Source: QQVM01 sp964544885
GTDB lineage: Bacteria; Bacteroidota; Bacteroidia; AKYH767-A; 2013-40CM-41-45
DNA: 64,000 bases
Direction of reading: 5' to 3'
Assembly: GCA_964544885.1 (NCBI GenBank)
Contig: CAZJDX010000007.1
Location: forward strand, 54,698 to 118,697
This document shows, piece after piece, positions 44,091 through 53,722 of the stretch. A program made the position numbers and the translations under genes. Position 1 is the first letter of the stretch, and each line of letters opens with the position of its first letter. The notes beneath the pieces are model-generated. The model made no database searches. It was not told the origin of the DNA and saw only the letters and a list, made by a program, of their open reading frames with translations.

Positions 44091-45155
44091 TCAATGGGCG
44101 AGTAAGGCGACCGGTTTAGCCGAAACTCCGTCGCTTTGCGCGGTTTTGGCGCTGTCGGACACGGAAGAAGGTTCGGTTACCGGTGAAGGCTCAGTTCTTT
44201 CAAAAACATATCCTTGTTCCTTATACCACTTTTTAAAGTCTTCTGCGGGTTCTATCACCAGTTTCATCTTCATATTATAATGTGCAACACCACAAATCTT
44301 ATTGCACAACAGAACATAATCGAATTCGGGGTTCTTGGTAATAAGCCTCATGCTGTCGGTAGTAATGGTAGGCTCCACAAAAAATTCGGTCGTCATACCG
44401 GGCACGCAGTTCATCTGCGCCCTCAGGTGTGGGAAATAGGCGCTGTGTATCACATCACGGGAATGAAACTTAAAGATGATTTTAGCCCCGACCGGTATGT
44501 GCAACTCACGGGCGAATTTATCATCTTTTGATGCGGGATCATTCTCGTCTACTCCCAAGGGATTGTTGTCGGTGATAAGCTTGAAATTAGAATGCCCGAG
44601 TTTATTATCGGATCCGGCATAGCGCGCGGTCCAGTCGAATTGTTTTCCATACACTTCAATGACCATGGCTTCCGCAGGCGCGGGCGCTGTAATATTCACC
44701 CATAGTTTTAATCCGTAAACAATCAGTCCCATCAGCACAAGGGCGGGTATGATGGTCCAGATGAATTCGAGTTTATGATTCTCGGGATAGAAATAGGCTT
44801 TCTCGCCTTTTTTGTGCTTGTATTTCCAGGTAAAATAAAACAGAAGAAACTGGGTGATGAAAAACACCACAATGATCAGCGCGAAGTTCATGTTCAGAAA
44901 ACTGTCGGTGAGCGCTCCATGTTTGGATGCAGCGACAGGTAACAGGTACTTCTTCGCATCCAGCGTGAAGTATATCATTCCGGCGAAACCAAGGAACAGG
45001 AACCACAGCGAAAGTCTTCCATGAGTACGGTTATCCTTATCGGTGATCTCCTCTTCTTCACCACGAATGTCACGAACTAATTCCAGTACGCGGACAAGCC
45101 TCCAAATGGTGACCAGGGCCATTACGATTACAAGAAGGGTCAGTAGCTTTATCAT
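44091..45155 (-). CDS. coxB: Cytochrome c oxidase subunit II
   Basis: This subunit takes electrons into the oxidase through the dinuclear CuA centre. The CuA ligands are H237 (IHSAYFP), C284 and C288 (CNKICG), H292 and M295 (HYNM). Several membrane segments precede the periplasmic cupredoxin domain (an N-terminal pair around 3-22 and 48-66, then 88-110 and 136-156), two more than in most subunit II proteins. A Ser/Pro-rich tail ends the chain. It lies between actF and coxA. Confidence 0.94.
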   Translation of the reverse strand: MIKLLTLLVIVMALVTIWRLVRVLELVRDIRGEEEEITDKDNRTHGRLSLWFLFLGFAGMIYFTLDAKKYLLPVAASKHGALTDSFLNMNFALIIVVFFITQFLLFYFTWKYKHKKGEKAYFYPENHKLEFIWTIIPALVLMGLIVYGLKLWVNITAPAPAEAMVIEVYGKQFDWTARYAGSDNKLGHSNFKLITDNNPLGVDENDPASKDDKFARELHIPVGAKIIFKFHSRDVIHSAYFPHLRAQMNCVPGMTTEFFVEPTITTDSMRLITKNPEFDYVLLCNKICGVAHYNMKMKLVIEPAEDFKKWYKEQGYVFERTEPSPVTEPSSVSDSAKTAQSDGVSAKPVALLAH

Positions 45156-45195
45156 GAATTTATTTTATTCTTTCTGTTATGAAGCCTTTAAAGGC

Positions 45196-46383
45196 TCAGA
45201 TATGATGATGCATTGATTCCTGGAGCATGGGGTGATTTCTCGGAACCAGATAAGCTTTTGTGAGTTCTCCCAGGGTTACCCGGATGAACAGTCCAAGGTA
45301 TCCCACCAGAGTTCCCAATTCGATAAATCCTATATGCCAGTCTTTACCCAGCACACCCGGCGTTACCATCAGGTAAACATCCAGCCAGTGACCGGCAAGT
45401 ATGATGATTCCGGCAACCCATAAGATGGAAGTCTGACGTTTTGCATCCCTGGTCATGAGGATAAGTAAGGGAGCGCAGAAATTAATGATCAGGTTTGCCA
45501 CCCATAATTTTTTGAAATATTCCCAGCGAACCTGGTAGTAAACAACTTCTTCAGGAATGTTTGCATACCAGATCAGCATAAATTGCGAGAACCACAGGTA
45601 GGTCCAGAATACGGAAAACGCGAACATGAATTTACCCACATCATGCAGGTGGTCTGAACTAACGTGATCCATATATCCTTTCGAACGGAGGAACAGGATC
45701 AGGAGACACATCATGGATAAACCGCTTACAAACAGCCCCGCGAAGGTGTACCATCCGAAGAGTGTGCTGTACCAATGAGAATCAATACTCATGATGAAGT
45801 CCCAGGCAGAAGTGGAAGAAGTAATGGCGAAAAGAACAATGAATACCGCTCCCAGCGTCACACTTTTCCGGTAAGAAAGTAATCCGCCTTCCTCATCTTC
45901 ACGAAGACTATGCTTACGGAGTACATAAGTAAATCCTACCCAAATGACGGCATAGGCAACTAACCTGATCACATAAAACGGTATGTTCAGGAATCCCTGT
46001 TTGCCCGCCAGTATCTGATCATAGGAAGGGCTGGCAGGATCATACAACTCCGAATGTGTCCAGTGATACAGATCGTGATGACCGAATATGAAAATGAGTA
46101 TCATTCCCAGCATTCCGTACTTCAGAAATCCTCCCATAGCTTCAGGGACTCTCTTGATACCTACAGCCCATCCTGCCTGGGCGATGTATTGGACTGCAAC
46201 AAAAAAGGTTCCGCACAAAGCAATGGCCGTAAAATAAAAATTGTTATGAAGCAGTGTGGCCCATGTTCGGGTAGGATCCGATAAAAACCCCATGATGATT
46301 GCAACCAGGCCGATTGCCATCATCACCAATGGTACCATTTTGTTATTTCGGGTAAGCTCGTATTTTCTATCCATCATATTCAT
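45196..46383 (-). CDS. actF: Alternative complex III subunit ActF
   Basis: This is a 395-residue polytopic membrane subunit (about 10 segments) of the quinol:cytochrome c/oxidase oxidoreductase called alternative complex III. ActF is homologous to the NrfD-type subunit ActC but lacks its own cofactor. Family sequences include FFVAVQYIAQAGWAVGIKRV and FGHHDLYHWTHSELYDP. It follows the haem subunit actE by 20 bases. Confidence 0.93.
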   Translation of the reverse strand: MNMMDRKYELTRNNKMVPLVMMAIGLVAIIMGFLSDPTRTWATLLHNNFYFTAIALCGTFFVAVQYIAQAGWAVGIKRVPEAMGGFLKYGMLGMILIFIFGHHDLYHWTHSELYDPASPSYDQILAGKQGFLNIPFYVIRLVAYAVIWVGFTYVLRKHSLREDEEGGLLSYRKSVTLGAVFIVLFAITSSTSAWDFIMSIDSHWYSTLFGWYTFAGLFVSGLSMMCLLILFLRSKGYMDHVSSDHLHDVGKFMFAFSVFWTYLWFSQFMLIWYANIPEEVVYYQVRWEYFKKLWVANLIINFCAPLLILMTRDAKRQTSILWVAGIIILAGHWLDVYLMVTPGVLGKDWHIGFIELGTLVGYLGLFIRVTLGELTKAYLVPRNHPMLQESMHHHI

Positions 46384-46403
46384 TTGAGCAATGGCTTTTT
46401 CAA

Positions 46404-47039
46404 TTACATTTTAGCAGCAGTTGTATCTGTCATGGCAGAAGTCCCGGTGGCGGCTGCTGAAGCGCCTTTCTGCAGAACCTGTACATGCTGAATGATCTGC
46501 CAGCGCTGTGTAGGTGTAAGCTGGGATGCATGAGATCCCATCATATTTTTTCCGAAATGGATAGAGTGATACATCTTTCCTTCCGGCAGATTCTTCAAGG
46601 CGTCAGAACTGTATGCTGGTGGTATAGGTCCGTTCCTGAGCGTAACCGGTCCGTCTCCCATACCTGTTTCACCGTGACAGGACTGGCAAAAATTGAAATA
46701 CAACCTCTTTCCTTCGGCCAGGTTAGCAGGTGTTGATGGTATCGGACTCTTCAGTTGTGCGCCGGCTAACTCATAGCCTTCCGGTGTATTCTGAAATTCA
46801 TAGGGCATACGGTCTATGTCAGAAAAGATCGCGTCACCTCTTGCTATGGTTCCTATCACAGGCTGACGCGCTGTGAGGCTATCCGGAAAATTCGGATTGG
46901 CGGAATAGGTCTCATAGGAAGGTGAACGGTACATATCAGGCATGTATTCGTATCCCGGTTTGGTGGTATCCGTGTATTTGCAGGAAGCCAGCATGCTTAG
47001 CAATACGACAGGAAAGATATATGTCAGAAATTTCTTCAT
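46404..47039 (-). CDS. actE: Alternative complex III subunit ActE, monohaem cytochrome c lipoprotein
   Basis: This is a 211-residue lipoprotein cytochrome of the Act complex. The lipobox LASC puts the lipidated cysteine at residue 20. A single haem-binding CQSCH lies at 118-122, with MMGSH further on offering a methionine axial ligand. ActE is thought to hand electrons on from ActA. It has a Thr/Ala-rich C-terminal tail. Confidence 0.93.
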   Translation of the reverse strand: MKKFLTYIFPVVLLSMLASCKYTDTTKPGYEYMPDMYRSPSYETYSANPNFPDSLTARQPVIGTIARGDAIFSDIDRMPYEFQNTPEGYELAGAQLKSPIPSTPANLAEGKRLYFNFCQSCHGETGMGDGPVTLRNGPIPPAYSSDALKNLPEGKMYHSIHFGKNMMGSHASQLTPTQRWQIIQHVQVLQKGASAAATGTSAMTDTTAAKM

Positions 47040-47047
47040 GGTTCTGA

Positions 47048-47581
47048 TCAGGAAAATTGCATTGATTTTAACATCACATCCGAAGCTCCGGATTCTTTCA
47101 TCATTGACACAACTTCATTCAGTTTGCCCTCGTCCTTGACATCCACATGTAGCACGAATTTATCATCGGTAAGTCTGGGATGAGGAATGGGTGCAGTCAC
47201 ACCAGGCAGGAGCTTGCTTCTCAACAGAAATGTCAGGGCCATTCCATGCGCCGCGCAGAATACCGTAAGCTCAAAGGTCACTGGAATGAAAGCGGGAAGA
47301 TTCATATAGAAGAGAAAGTTAGGCTTGCCTCCTATATTGATTGGCCAGTCGCTGATCATCATGTACCATGTCATCAACAACGCAAGCGAAGTCCCGGTGA
47401 TGCCATACATGAAGGCGGCAATGGAAATTCTGGTACGCGGTACATTGAGTAGTTTTTCTATACCGTGTATGGGGAAGGGACTTTGTACGTCCTTGCATTG
47501 TACGCCCTTTCCCTTCAGGGATGTGATGGCCTGCATCAGGACTTCCTCATCTTCGTAAATACCGTATATTCTTTTTGCCAT
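47048..47581 (-). CDS. actD: Alternative complex III subunit ActD (DUF3341)
   Basis: This is a small membrane subunit (177 residues) with two hydrophobic segments (about 58-78 and 93-115) and a soluble N-terminal region that begins KRIYGIYEDEEVLMQAI. The family (DUF3341) is known only as a structural subunit of Act complexes. It lies 8 bases before actE and 2 bases after actC. Confidence 0.92.
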   Translation of the reverse strand: MAKRIYGIYEDEEVLMQAITSLKGKGVQCKDVQSPFPIHGIEKLLNVPRTRISIAAFMYGITGTSLALLMTWYMMISDWPINIGGKPNFLFYMNLPAFIPVTFELTVFCAAHGMALTFLLRSKLLPGVTAPIPHPRLTDDKFVLHVDVKDEGKLNEVVSMMKESGASDVMLKSMQFS

Positions 47582-47583
47582 GA

Positions 47584-48969
47584 TTAATGGTCTCTATTTT
47601 TTTTCAAATACTGGTTTCCTGTTTTCTTTAATATCGATTTCAATTCAGCGAGAGCGATCACCGGGAACACCCTGGCGAAGATCAGGAAGAGTGTAAAGAA
47701 CAAGCCGATGGTACCGATAAACAGGCCGATCTCTATATAAGTTGGTGAGTACATCACCCAGCTGCTTGGCAGGTAATCGCGGTGCAGGGAAGTTACGATG
47801 ATCACAAATCTTTCGAACCACATTCCGATGTTCACGAAAATGGAAATGATGAAGGTGGCCATCACGCTGGTACGGATCTTCTTAAACCAGAAAAGCTGAG
47901 GAGTGATTACATTACAGGTCATCATACTCCAGTAAGCCCACCAGTAAGGCCCGAACATCCTGTTCTGAAATGCATATGCTTCATACTGTACTCCGGAATA
48001 CCATGCGATGAAGAACTCGGTGATATAAGCGATACCTACAATGGATCCGGTCAGGATGATGATCTTATTCATCAGCTCAATGTGCTGTATGGTGATATAT
48101 TGCTCAAGCGATAATACTTTCCGCGCAATAATCATCAAGGTTAATACCATGGCAAAACCCGAGAAGATCGCACCAGCTACGAAGTAAGGAGGAAAAATGG
48201 TAGTATGCCAGCCCGGGACAATAGAGGTGGCGAAATCAAAGGATACAATGGTGTGAACGGACAAAACAAGCGGCGTGGATAATCCGGCAAGCACCAGCGA
48301 TACTTCTTCGAAACGATGCCAGTCGCGTGCGGTACCTTTCCATCCGAAAGACAAGAGTCCATAGATGAATTTCTTGGTAGGTGTAATACAACGGTCACGC
48401 ACGGTTGCGAGATCCGGAAGTAAACCCAGGTACCAGAATACGAGTGAAACGGTGAAATACGTCGAGATAGCGAATACGTCCCAGAGAAGCGGCGAGTTGA
48501 AATTCACCCACAGCGATCCGAACTGATTGGCAATAGGGAACATCCAGTAGTCGAGCCAGGGACGGCCTGTATGGAACAAAGGGAATATTCCGGCGCAGAT
48601 TACCGCAAAGATGGTCATGGCCTCCGCAGATCTGTTGATGGACATTCTCCAGCGCTGACGAAACAGTAAGAGAATTGCCGAAATAAGTGTCCCGGCGTGA
48701 CCAATACCGATCCACCAGACAAAGTTGGTGATATCCCATGCCCAACCGACTGTTTTGTTGGCTCCCCAGGCACCGATACCGGTTCCGATTGTATAGGAAA
48801 GACAGATTAAACCCCACACCATCGCGGTGAACGCGATCACGAAAGAAACCCACCAGTACTTATTGGCTTTTCCTTCTATCGGACGACAGATATCCTCCGT
48901 CATCTGATGGTACGTTTTATCTCCGAGTATTAACGGGTCCCGGACGACCGATTCGTGATTACCGCTCAT
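47584..48969 (-). CDS. actC: Alternative complex III subunit ActC (NrfD/PsrC family)
   Basis: This is a 461-residue polytopic subunit (about 10 membrane segments) of the NrfD/PsrC family, which holds the quinol-binding site of the complex. FGWKGTARDWHRFEE and SFDFATSIVPGWHTTIFPPYFV are typical. It follows the Fe-S subunit ActB, as in polysulfide-reductase-like complexes, from which Act evolved. Confidence 0.94.
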   Translation of the reverse strand: MSGNHESVVRDPLILGDKTYHQMTEDICRPIEGKANKYWWVSFVIAFTAMVWGLICLSYTIGTGIGAWGANKTVGWAWDITNFVWWIGIGHAGTLISAILLLFRQRWRMSINRSAEAMTIFAVICAGIFPLFHTGRPWLDYWMFPIANQFGSLWVNFNSPLLWDVFAISTYFTVSLVFWYLGLLPDLATVRDRCITPTKKFIYGLLSFGWKGTARDWHRFEEVSLVLAGLSTPLVLSVHTIVSFDFATSIVPGWHTTIFPPYFVAGAIFSGFAMVLTLMIIARKVLSLEQYITIQHIELMNKIIILTGSIVGIAYITEFFIAWYSGVQYEAYAFQNRMFGPYWWAYWSMMTCNVITPQLFWFKKIRTSVMATFIISIFVNIGMWFERFVIIVTSLHRDYLPSSWVMYSPTYIEIGLFIGTIGLFFTLFLIFARVFPVIALAELKSILKKTGNQYLKKNRDH

Positions 48970-49003
48970 GGTTGGTCAATCAGTTTACTTTCTCATTATA
49001 TAA

Positions 49004-52000
49004 TTACGCATCACTTCTCTCTGAAATGTTACGCACTTTAGTCTGATAATATACGTTTGGCTGAACGTTCAATTCTTCGATCAGATGGTAGCTTCTCTCT
49101 TCGGGCTTCCATTGTCTGTTCAGTTCGCTTTCCGGATTATTGTAATCTCCAAAGGTGATGGCTTTGGTCGGACAGCTTTGCGAGCATGCGGTTTGAATTT
49201 CACCGTCAGCGATTTTCCTGCCTGCCTTCTTCGCCGTGAGTTTTCCATCCTGTAACCTCTGGACACACATAGAGCACTTCTCCATGACGCCGCGTGAACG
49301 AACTACAACATCCGGATTGAGTACCATTTTACCCAGATCATTATTCATGTTATAGTCAAACTGTGGATTGTCAAAATATTTGAACCAGTTAAAGCGACGG
49401 ACTTTGTATGGACAGTTGTTCGCACAGTAGCGAGTTCCGACGCAACGGTTATAGGTCATCTGATTAAGACCTTCCGAACTGTGGCTGGTGGCAATTACAG
49501 GACATACCGTCTCACAGGGAGCATGATTACAGTGCTGACACATGACAGGCTGGAAAACAACCTTCGGCATATCGCTGGGATGTTCCATCGCTTTCAGGTC
49601 ACCATCCGACCAATGCTTGGGATCAGCGTCGCTGCTGTAATAGCGGTCGATACGCATCCAGTGCATTTCACGGCTGCGGATCACCTCATCCTTTCCGACT
49701 ACAGCGACATTATTCTCAGCCGTGCAGGCCACAACACAGGCGCCACAGCCAATGCAGGAATTCAGGTCAATGCCCATTCCCCAATGGTGCTGCCCGGTTT
49801 CAAACTCTTTCCAAAGTGTAAGGTCGCGTGGCTTTGCATCCACCTCTTCATGATGACCGATCTTCTTTGTATATGTTATCTGTTTATTGCCGGAATTCGG
49901 ATTCGCGCTGTAATCAGGCAAAGTTGTTTCCTTGACAATCGCACGACCCATCATGGTATGATGCGTCTGGGTGGCGGCAAAAACATGATCGTCTTCAACT
50001 GTCTTTTGAATATCTACCCCGGAGACATGATAAGCAATTGATCCGCCCTCAACACGCACAAACGGATAGGCATTGACACCTACGTTATCGGCTACCTTTC
50101 CAGCCGCTTTCCTGCCATAACCAAGCGCCACGGAAACAGTCCCGAAAGCTTGTCCGGGTTGTATAACCACCGGTATGTTGATCTTGGTTTTTCCGGCGCT
50201 GACGCTCACCACTTGTCCCTGCTTCCATCCTTTCTCCCGTGCATCTTTTGGTGATACAGCCAGGTAATTATCCCAGGTGATCTTGGAGATCGGGTCGGGT
50301 AATTCCTGAAGCCAGGGATTATTCGCCAGCATACCACTTCCTATGCCTGTCTTTTCATAGACGATAAGTTCCATTCCTGTTCCTTCGCCTTTGGATAACT
50401 GCGTTGCAGCGGCATTCAGGTCGGCGGAAGATGTGTAACTCTTTGCAGGAACAGCAGGCAGTTCAAGTACTCCGTCCTGCAACGCTTTGTTCCAGCTTAC
50501 ATTGGCTTTATTGAGAATGTTTGCCGTCCAGTAGGCGCTCAGATAATCATAGTAGTTCATTGTGGAACCGGACCATACAAGCATACTGTCCTGCATTTGT
50601 CTGGTACTGAACAATGGCGCAATACAAGGCTGACCCAGTGAGAATTTTCCGGCCTTCGGTTCAGCATCCATCCAGGATTCCAGAGGATGATGATCCGGAC
50701 ATACAAACTGACAGTTCGATGCGCTTTCATCCACGCGGTCGGCGAAGGAAACCGACAAGTCCAGCTTCTGAAGCATGGCTCCAAATTCCTTTCCCGAAGG
50801 GAGAGTATAAACCGGATTACAATTGTACATGAGCAATCCGCTTACCTCCCCTTTGTTCATTTCATCCAACAGGGTAGCAAGTTCAGCATCATCCGCCTGA
50901 CGCATCTTATCATGATTGTCGAGGTCGATGGTGGTACCGTAATTTCCCAACAAAGAATTAATTCCATTCACAATGGTTTGAATGGCGATATCGTTAATTC
51001 CGCATACGACGAGTGATGCGCCTTTGCTGGCCCATAACTCTTTTGCGGTCGCATCAATGTCTTTCTGCAGTTCTCCCGCTGCAGGTGCAGAGATGGTGGC
51101 CGCACCGGCAAGTGAGGCGACGGCATTATAAAGATTGGCGGCAACGCTACCCTGCATGGAAGGTTTCACGGCAATCCTCTTGTCGGCGTTACTGCCGGTA
51201 ACCGATAAAGCAGATTCAAATTGAATATGCCTTGACATGGTCTTCTTGCCATTGTTCAGCTTACGTGTTTGTGCGTACTGAGCAGAATATTCCAGTGGCG
51301 AAAGCCAGTTCACTAAAAAGTCAGCGCCTAAACCTACGATCGTATTGGCCTTGTCAAAATGATAAGAAGGGATTACATTCAGACCGAATGAAGCCAGATT
51401 TGCTTTGCGCATGGCCGAGTACGACACAGCGTCATAGCTGATGTGTTTTGTATTGGGATACTTTGCAATGAAATCTCCTATAAGTTTCAGTGTAGATGGA
51501 CTGATTACAGTTGAGGTGAGGATCCTGATCTTTCCGCCTCTTCCTGTTATTCCGTTCAGTTTCTCCAGAATGGTTTTATCTACTTCTGCCCAGGTGGAAG
51601 GATTTCCATACATAACCGGACCTTTTATCCTGCCCGTATCATAGAGAGAAAGCACGGATGCCTGCACCCTTGCATTCACCCCACCCTTCGTAACACTACT
51701 AAGAGAATTTCCTTCCAGTTTGATCGGACGTCCTTCCCGTGTTTTTACAACTACGCTGCAATAATCATAACCGTCAAAATAAGTGGATGCATACCAGTTG
51801 GCGATACCCGGTGTGATCTCTTCGGGACGGATCAGATAAGGAATGGACTTGGTGACCGGCGCCTCACAGGATGCCAGAGAGGCCGCGGCAACACTGAATC
51901 CTAAAAACTTCAGGAAGTCACGACGGGGAGTCAGATTCGAATCCCCTGCCTTTTTCTGAATGACTTCATCAAGAGGAAGATGTTCGTAGAACTCATTATT

Positions 52001-52066
52001 CTTCAGACGAACGAATTCGGCATCGTTCTGAAGTTCTTCTACTCCTTTCCAGTATTGTTTGCTCAT
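49004..52066 (-). CDS. actB: Alternative complex III subunit ActB (molybdopterin-like plus Fe-S fusion)
   Basis: This is a 1020-residue periplasmic subunit. A twin-arginine-type signal TPRRDFLKFLGFSVAAASLA (about 45-64) suggests Tat export. The first about 730 residues are the molybdopterin-oxidoreductase-like ActB1 domain, which in known Act complexes holds no cofactor. The remainder is ActB2, a four-cluster ferredoxin-like domain: CIGCGACVVAC (about 765), CQHCNHAPC, CVGTRYCANNC and CSMCVQRL with CSQSC near the end. It is the second gene of the operon. Confidence 0.95.
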   Translation of the reverse strand: MSKQYWKGVEELQNDAEFVRLKNNEFYEHLPLDEVIQKKAGDSNLTPRRDFLKFLGFSVAAASLASCEAPVTKSIPYLIRPEEITPGIANWYASTYFDGYDYCSVVVKTREGRPIKLEGNSLSSVTKGGVNARVQASVLSLYDTGRIKGPVMYGNPSTWAEVDKTILEKLNGITGRGGKIRILTSTVISPSTLKLIGDFIAKYPNTKHISYDAVSYSAMRKANLASFGLNVIPSYHFDKANTIVGLGADFLVNWLSPLEYSAQYAQTRKLNNGKKTMSRHIQFESALSVTGSNADKRIAVKPSMQGSVAANLYNAVASLAGAATISAPAAGELQKDIDATAKELWASKGASLVVCGINDIAIQTIVNGINSLLGNYGTTIDLDNHDKMRQADDAELATLLDEMNKGEVSGLLMYNCNPVYTLPSGKEFGAMLQKLDLSVSFADRVDESASNCQFVCPDHHPLESWMDAEPKAGKFSLGQPCIAPLFSTRQMQDSMLVWSGSTMNYYDYLSAYWTANILNKANVSWNKALQDGVLELPAVPAKSYTSSADLNAAATQLSKGEGTGMELIVYEKTGIGSGMLANNPWLQELPDPISKITWDNYLAVSPKDAREKGWKQGQVVSVSAGKTKINIPVVIQPGQAFGTVSVALGYGRKAAGKVADNVGVNAYPFVRVEGGSIAYHVSGVDIQKTVEDDHVFAATQTHHTMMGRAIVKETTLPDYSANPNSGNKQITYTKKIGHHEEVDAKPRDLTLWKEFETGQHHWGMGIDLNSCIGCGACVVACTAENNVAVVGKDEVIRSREMHWMRIDRYYSSDADPKHWSDGDLKAMEHPSDMPKVVFQPVMCQHCNHAPCETVCPVIATSHSSEGLNQMTYNRCVGTRYCANNCPYKVRRFNWFKYFDNPQFDYNMNNDLGKMVLNPDVVVRSRGVMEKCSMCVQRLQDGKLTAKKAGRKIADGEIQTACSQSCPTKAITFGDYNNPESELNRQWKPEERSYHLIEELNVQPNVYYQTKVRNISERSDA

Positions 52067-52141
52067 TGTCAGATCAAATTTTATTTCATGCAGGGATATT
52101 CAACTCCGGGTTAATCAGATCCCTGATCATTCCACTTATAT

Positions 52142-53380
52142 TTAATAATGGCAGCGTGCACATTCCAGTCCGCCGATCTTGCTTACTGTGAGCAATGAAT
52201 CGGATCCGTGCTTTGCCAGCATCTCCTTGTGATACTCTTCATAATATCCGTTACCTGCCATCTTCACCGGGGTGGTCTTATGACAATCAAGACACCATAC
52301 CATAGTAAGCGGTGCAAATTGACTGGCTACAGTCATGTTCTCCTGAACCTGACCGTGACAGGTCTGGCAATCGATCTTTCCCACCGCAACGTGCTGCGCA
52401 TGGTTGAAATAGGCCAGGTCCGGAAGATTATGTACCCTTACCCACTCAATGGGTTTTTGATTCGGACCATATACACCTGTATTCGGATCATAATCCAGTG
52501 CTGCATAAATCTTGGCGATTTCTTCGGTGCCTGTTTCAGGACCTTTTCGCACATATTTATGACAATTCATACAAACATTGGCCGAAGGAATACCGGCTAC
52601 CTTTCCTCTTTCCGCACCAGAATGACAATACACACATTGGATCTGCAGGTCTCCCGCGTGTAATTTATGTGAGTAGGCGATAGGCTGCGCCGGGGTGTAG
52701 CCCCGAGAAATTCCAATTGATTGCAATGCATACCAACCTTTGACCGAACCCCAAATCATGAACAGGATGAGAAAGACGGCAATAAGTTTCTTGTTTGACC
52801 TCGCCCACTGAATGAATTTTTGTTTTCCACTCATCTCGGGCGGCTCAGGAAGTCCCTGCTTCTGACGGTGAGTGATGGCCAATAAACGCTGAACCTTCGC
52901 CAAAATGCCGCTGAGGAGAATGAGAATTAGCAGCGCTATCGCCAGATACCATGCTGTTGGCTTAGGCTTCTCGGGTGCAGCGCCTCCTGCCGGAGCAGCC
53001 GTTGTGGCAACTGGCTCGGGCTTTTCAGCTTCGGCTTTAACGTAAGCAATGATCGCTTTTATCTCTTCATCCTTCAGGTTGAAGGATTGCATTACTACTT
53101 TATTGTATTCGTTGAAAATCTTAACAGCATAAGGATCTCCTGCTTTTACCAGGGATTGTGAATTCTTGATCCATTTGATCAGCCACTCTTCCGAGTTTCT
53201 TTTCTCCATTCCCATCAGCGCCGGACCGATAAGCTTTTCCTTCACGGCATGACAGGCTGAACACTGGGATTTAAAAAGCGCCTCCCCATCCTGACTAAAG
53301 GATGCAAGGGATAAAAGGGTAAATAAAACGGAAGGAAGAATTAATCTGAAATACCTGTGAAAGTACATTTTGCTCATCAT
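52142..53380 (-). CDS. actA: Alternative complex III subunit ActA, six-haem cytochrome c
   Basis: This is the multihaem cytochrome that receives electrons from the quinol-oxidising core. Six CxxCH motifs are present: CSACH in an N-terminal cytochrome c domain (about 40-44), then CVYCH, CMNCH, CQTCH, CLDCH and CARCH in the C-terminal pentahaem domain. Two membrane segments (about 150-170 and 205-225) lie between them, after an Ala/Pro-rich linker. The signal peptide (about 8-29, ending ASFSQ) is preceded by two ATGs (53380 and 53377). It is the first gene of the operon, downstream of an excellent promoter. Confidence 0.93.
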   Translation of the reverse strand: MMSKMYFHRYFRLILPSVLFTLLSLASFSQDGEALFKSQCSACHAVKEKLIGPALMGMEKRNSEEWLIKWIKNSQSLVKAGDPYAVKIFNEYNKVVMQSFNLKDEEIKAIIAYVKAEAEKPEPVATTAAPAGGAAPEKPKPTAWYLAIALLILILLSGILAKVQRLLAITHRQKQGLPEPPEMSGKQKFIQWARSNKKLIAVFLILFMIWGSVKGWYALQSIGISRGYTPAQPIAYSHKLHAGDLQIQCVYCHSGAERGKVAGIPSANVCMNCHKYVRKGPETGTEEIAKIYAALDYDPNTGVYGPNQKPIEWVRVHNLPDLAYFNHAQHVAVGKIDCQTCHGQVQENMTVASQFAPLTMVWCLDCHKTTPVKMAGNGYYEEYHKEMLAKHGSDSLLTVSKIGGLECARCHY

Positions 53381-53394
53381 TTTTCTTTTAACTC

Positions 53395-53407
53395 GTTCAA
53401 AGTGAAC
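53395..53407. repeat. GTTCA-N3-TGAAC inverted repeat in the actA leader
   Basis: A 13-base element with 5-bp perfect arms, 15-27 bases before the actA start codon and inside the predicted leader. Confidence 0.4.
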
Positions 53408-53473
53408 GCACAGAGATGTCACAGCGGGCTAAAAAACAGCGGTCACCGAAATGTCAGTTTTTCTGACCCGGTG

Positions 53474-53503
53474 CAAATTTATCAGAAACAACATTGACAC
53501 AAA
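53474..53503 (-). promoter_or_regulatory. Promoter of the act-cox operon
   Basis: Minus-strand TTTG (53503-53500), 18 bases, then TAAATTTG (53481-53474): a full match to TTTG-N17-20-TAnnTTTG. The transcript would start near 53467, with a leader of about 87 bases. A small GTCAG-AAAAA-CTGAC hairpin lies at its beginning. Confidence 0.8.
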
Positions 53504-53722
53504 GTATTTGTGAAAAAAAATTTAAAAAAGAGATAAACAATGTTTCACAAAGCAAACGCTCCGCAAAAAGGCTCAACGGAGGACAGACAAAAAGTCACTT
53601 CACTTTAGAAATTTTCAGTGCTTCAAAAGGCTTGCTTCTCATGAAAATAAATTCTTGTATAGAATGATTCTAAATTACCCAAAGGGAATTTTTTTCATTT
53701 CTGCCTATAAGACCGAGGTTCA
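53504..53722. other. Intergenic stretch between the act promoter and the cyclase gene
   Basis: AT-rich DNA with no gene or RNA that I can see. No terminator is recognisable after the cyclase gene. Confidence 0.4.

Noticed and set aside
49481..50041. 186-codon plus-strand open frame opposite actB
   Set aside because: It is the antisense of the conserved Fe-S domain, with no independent support.
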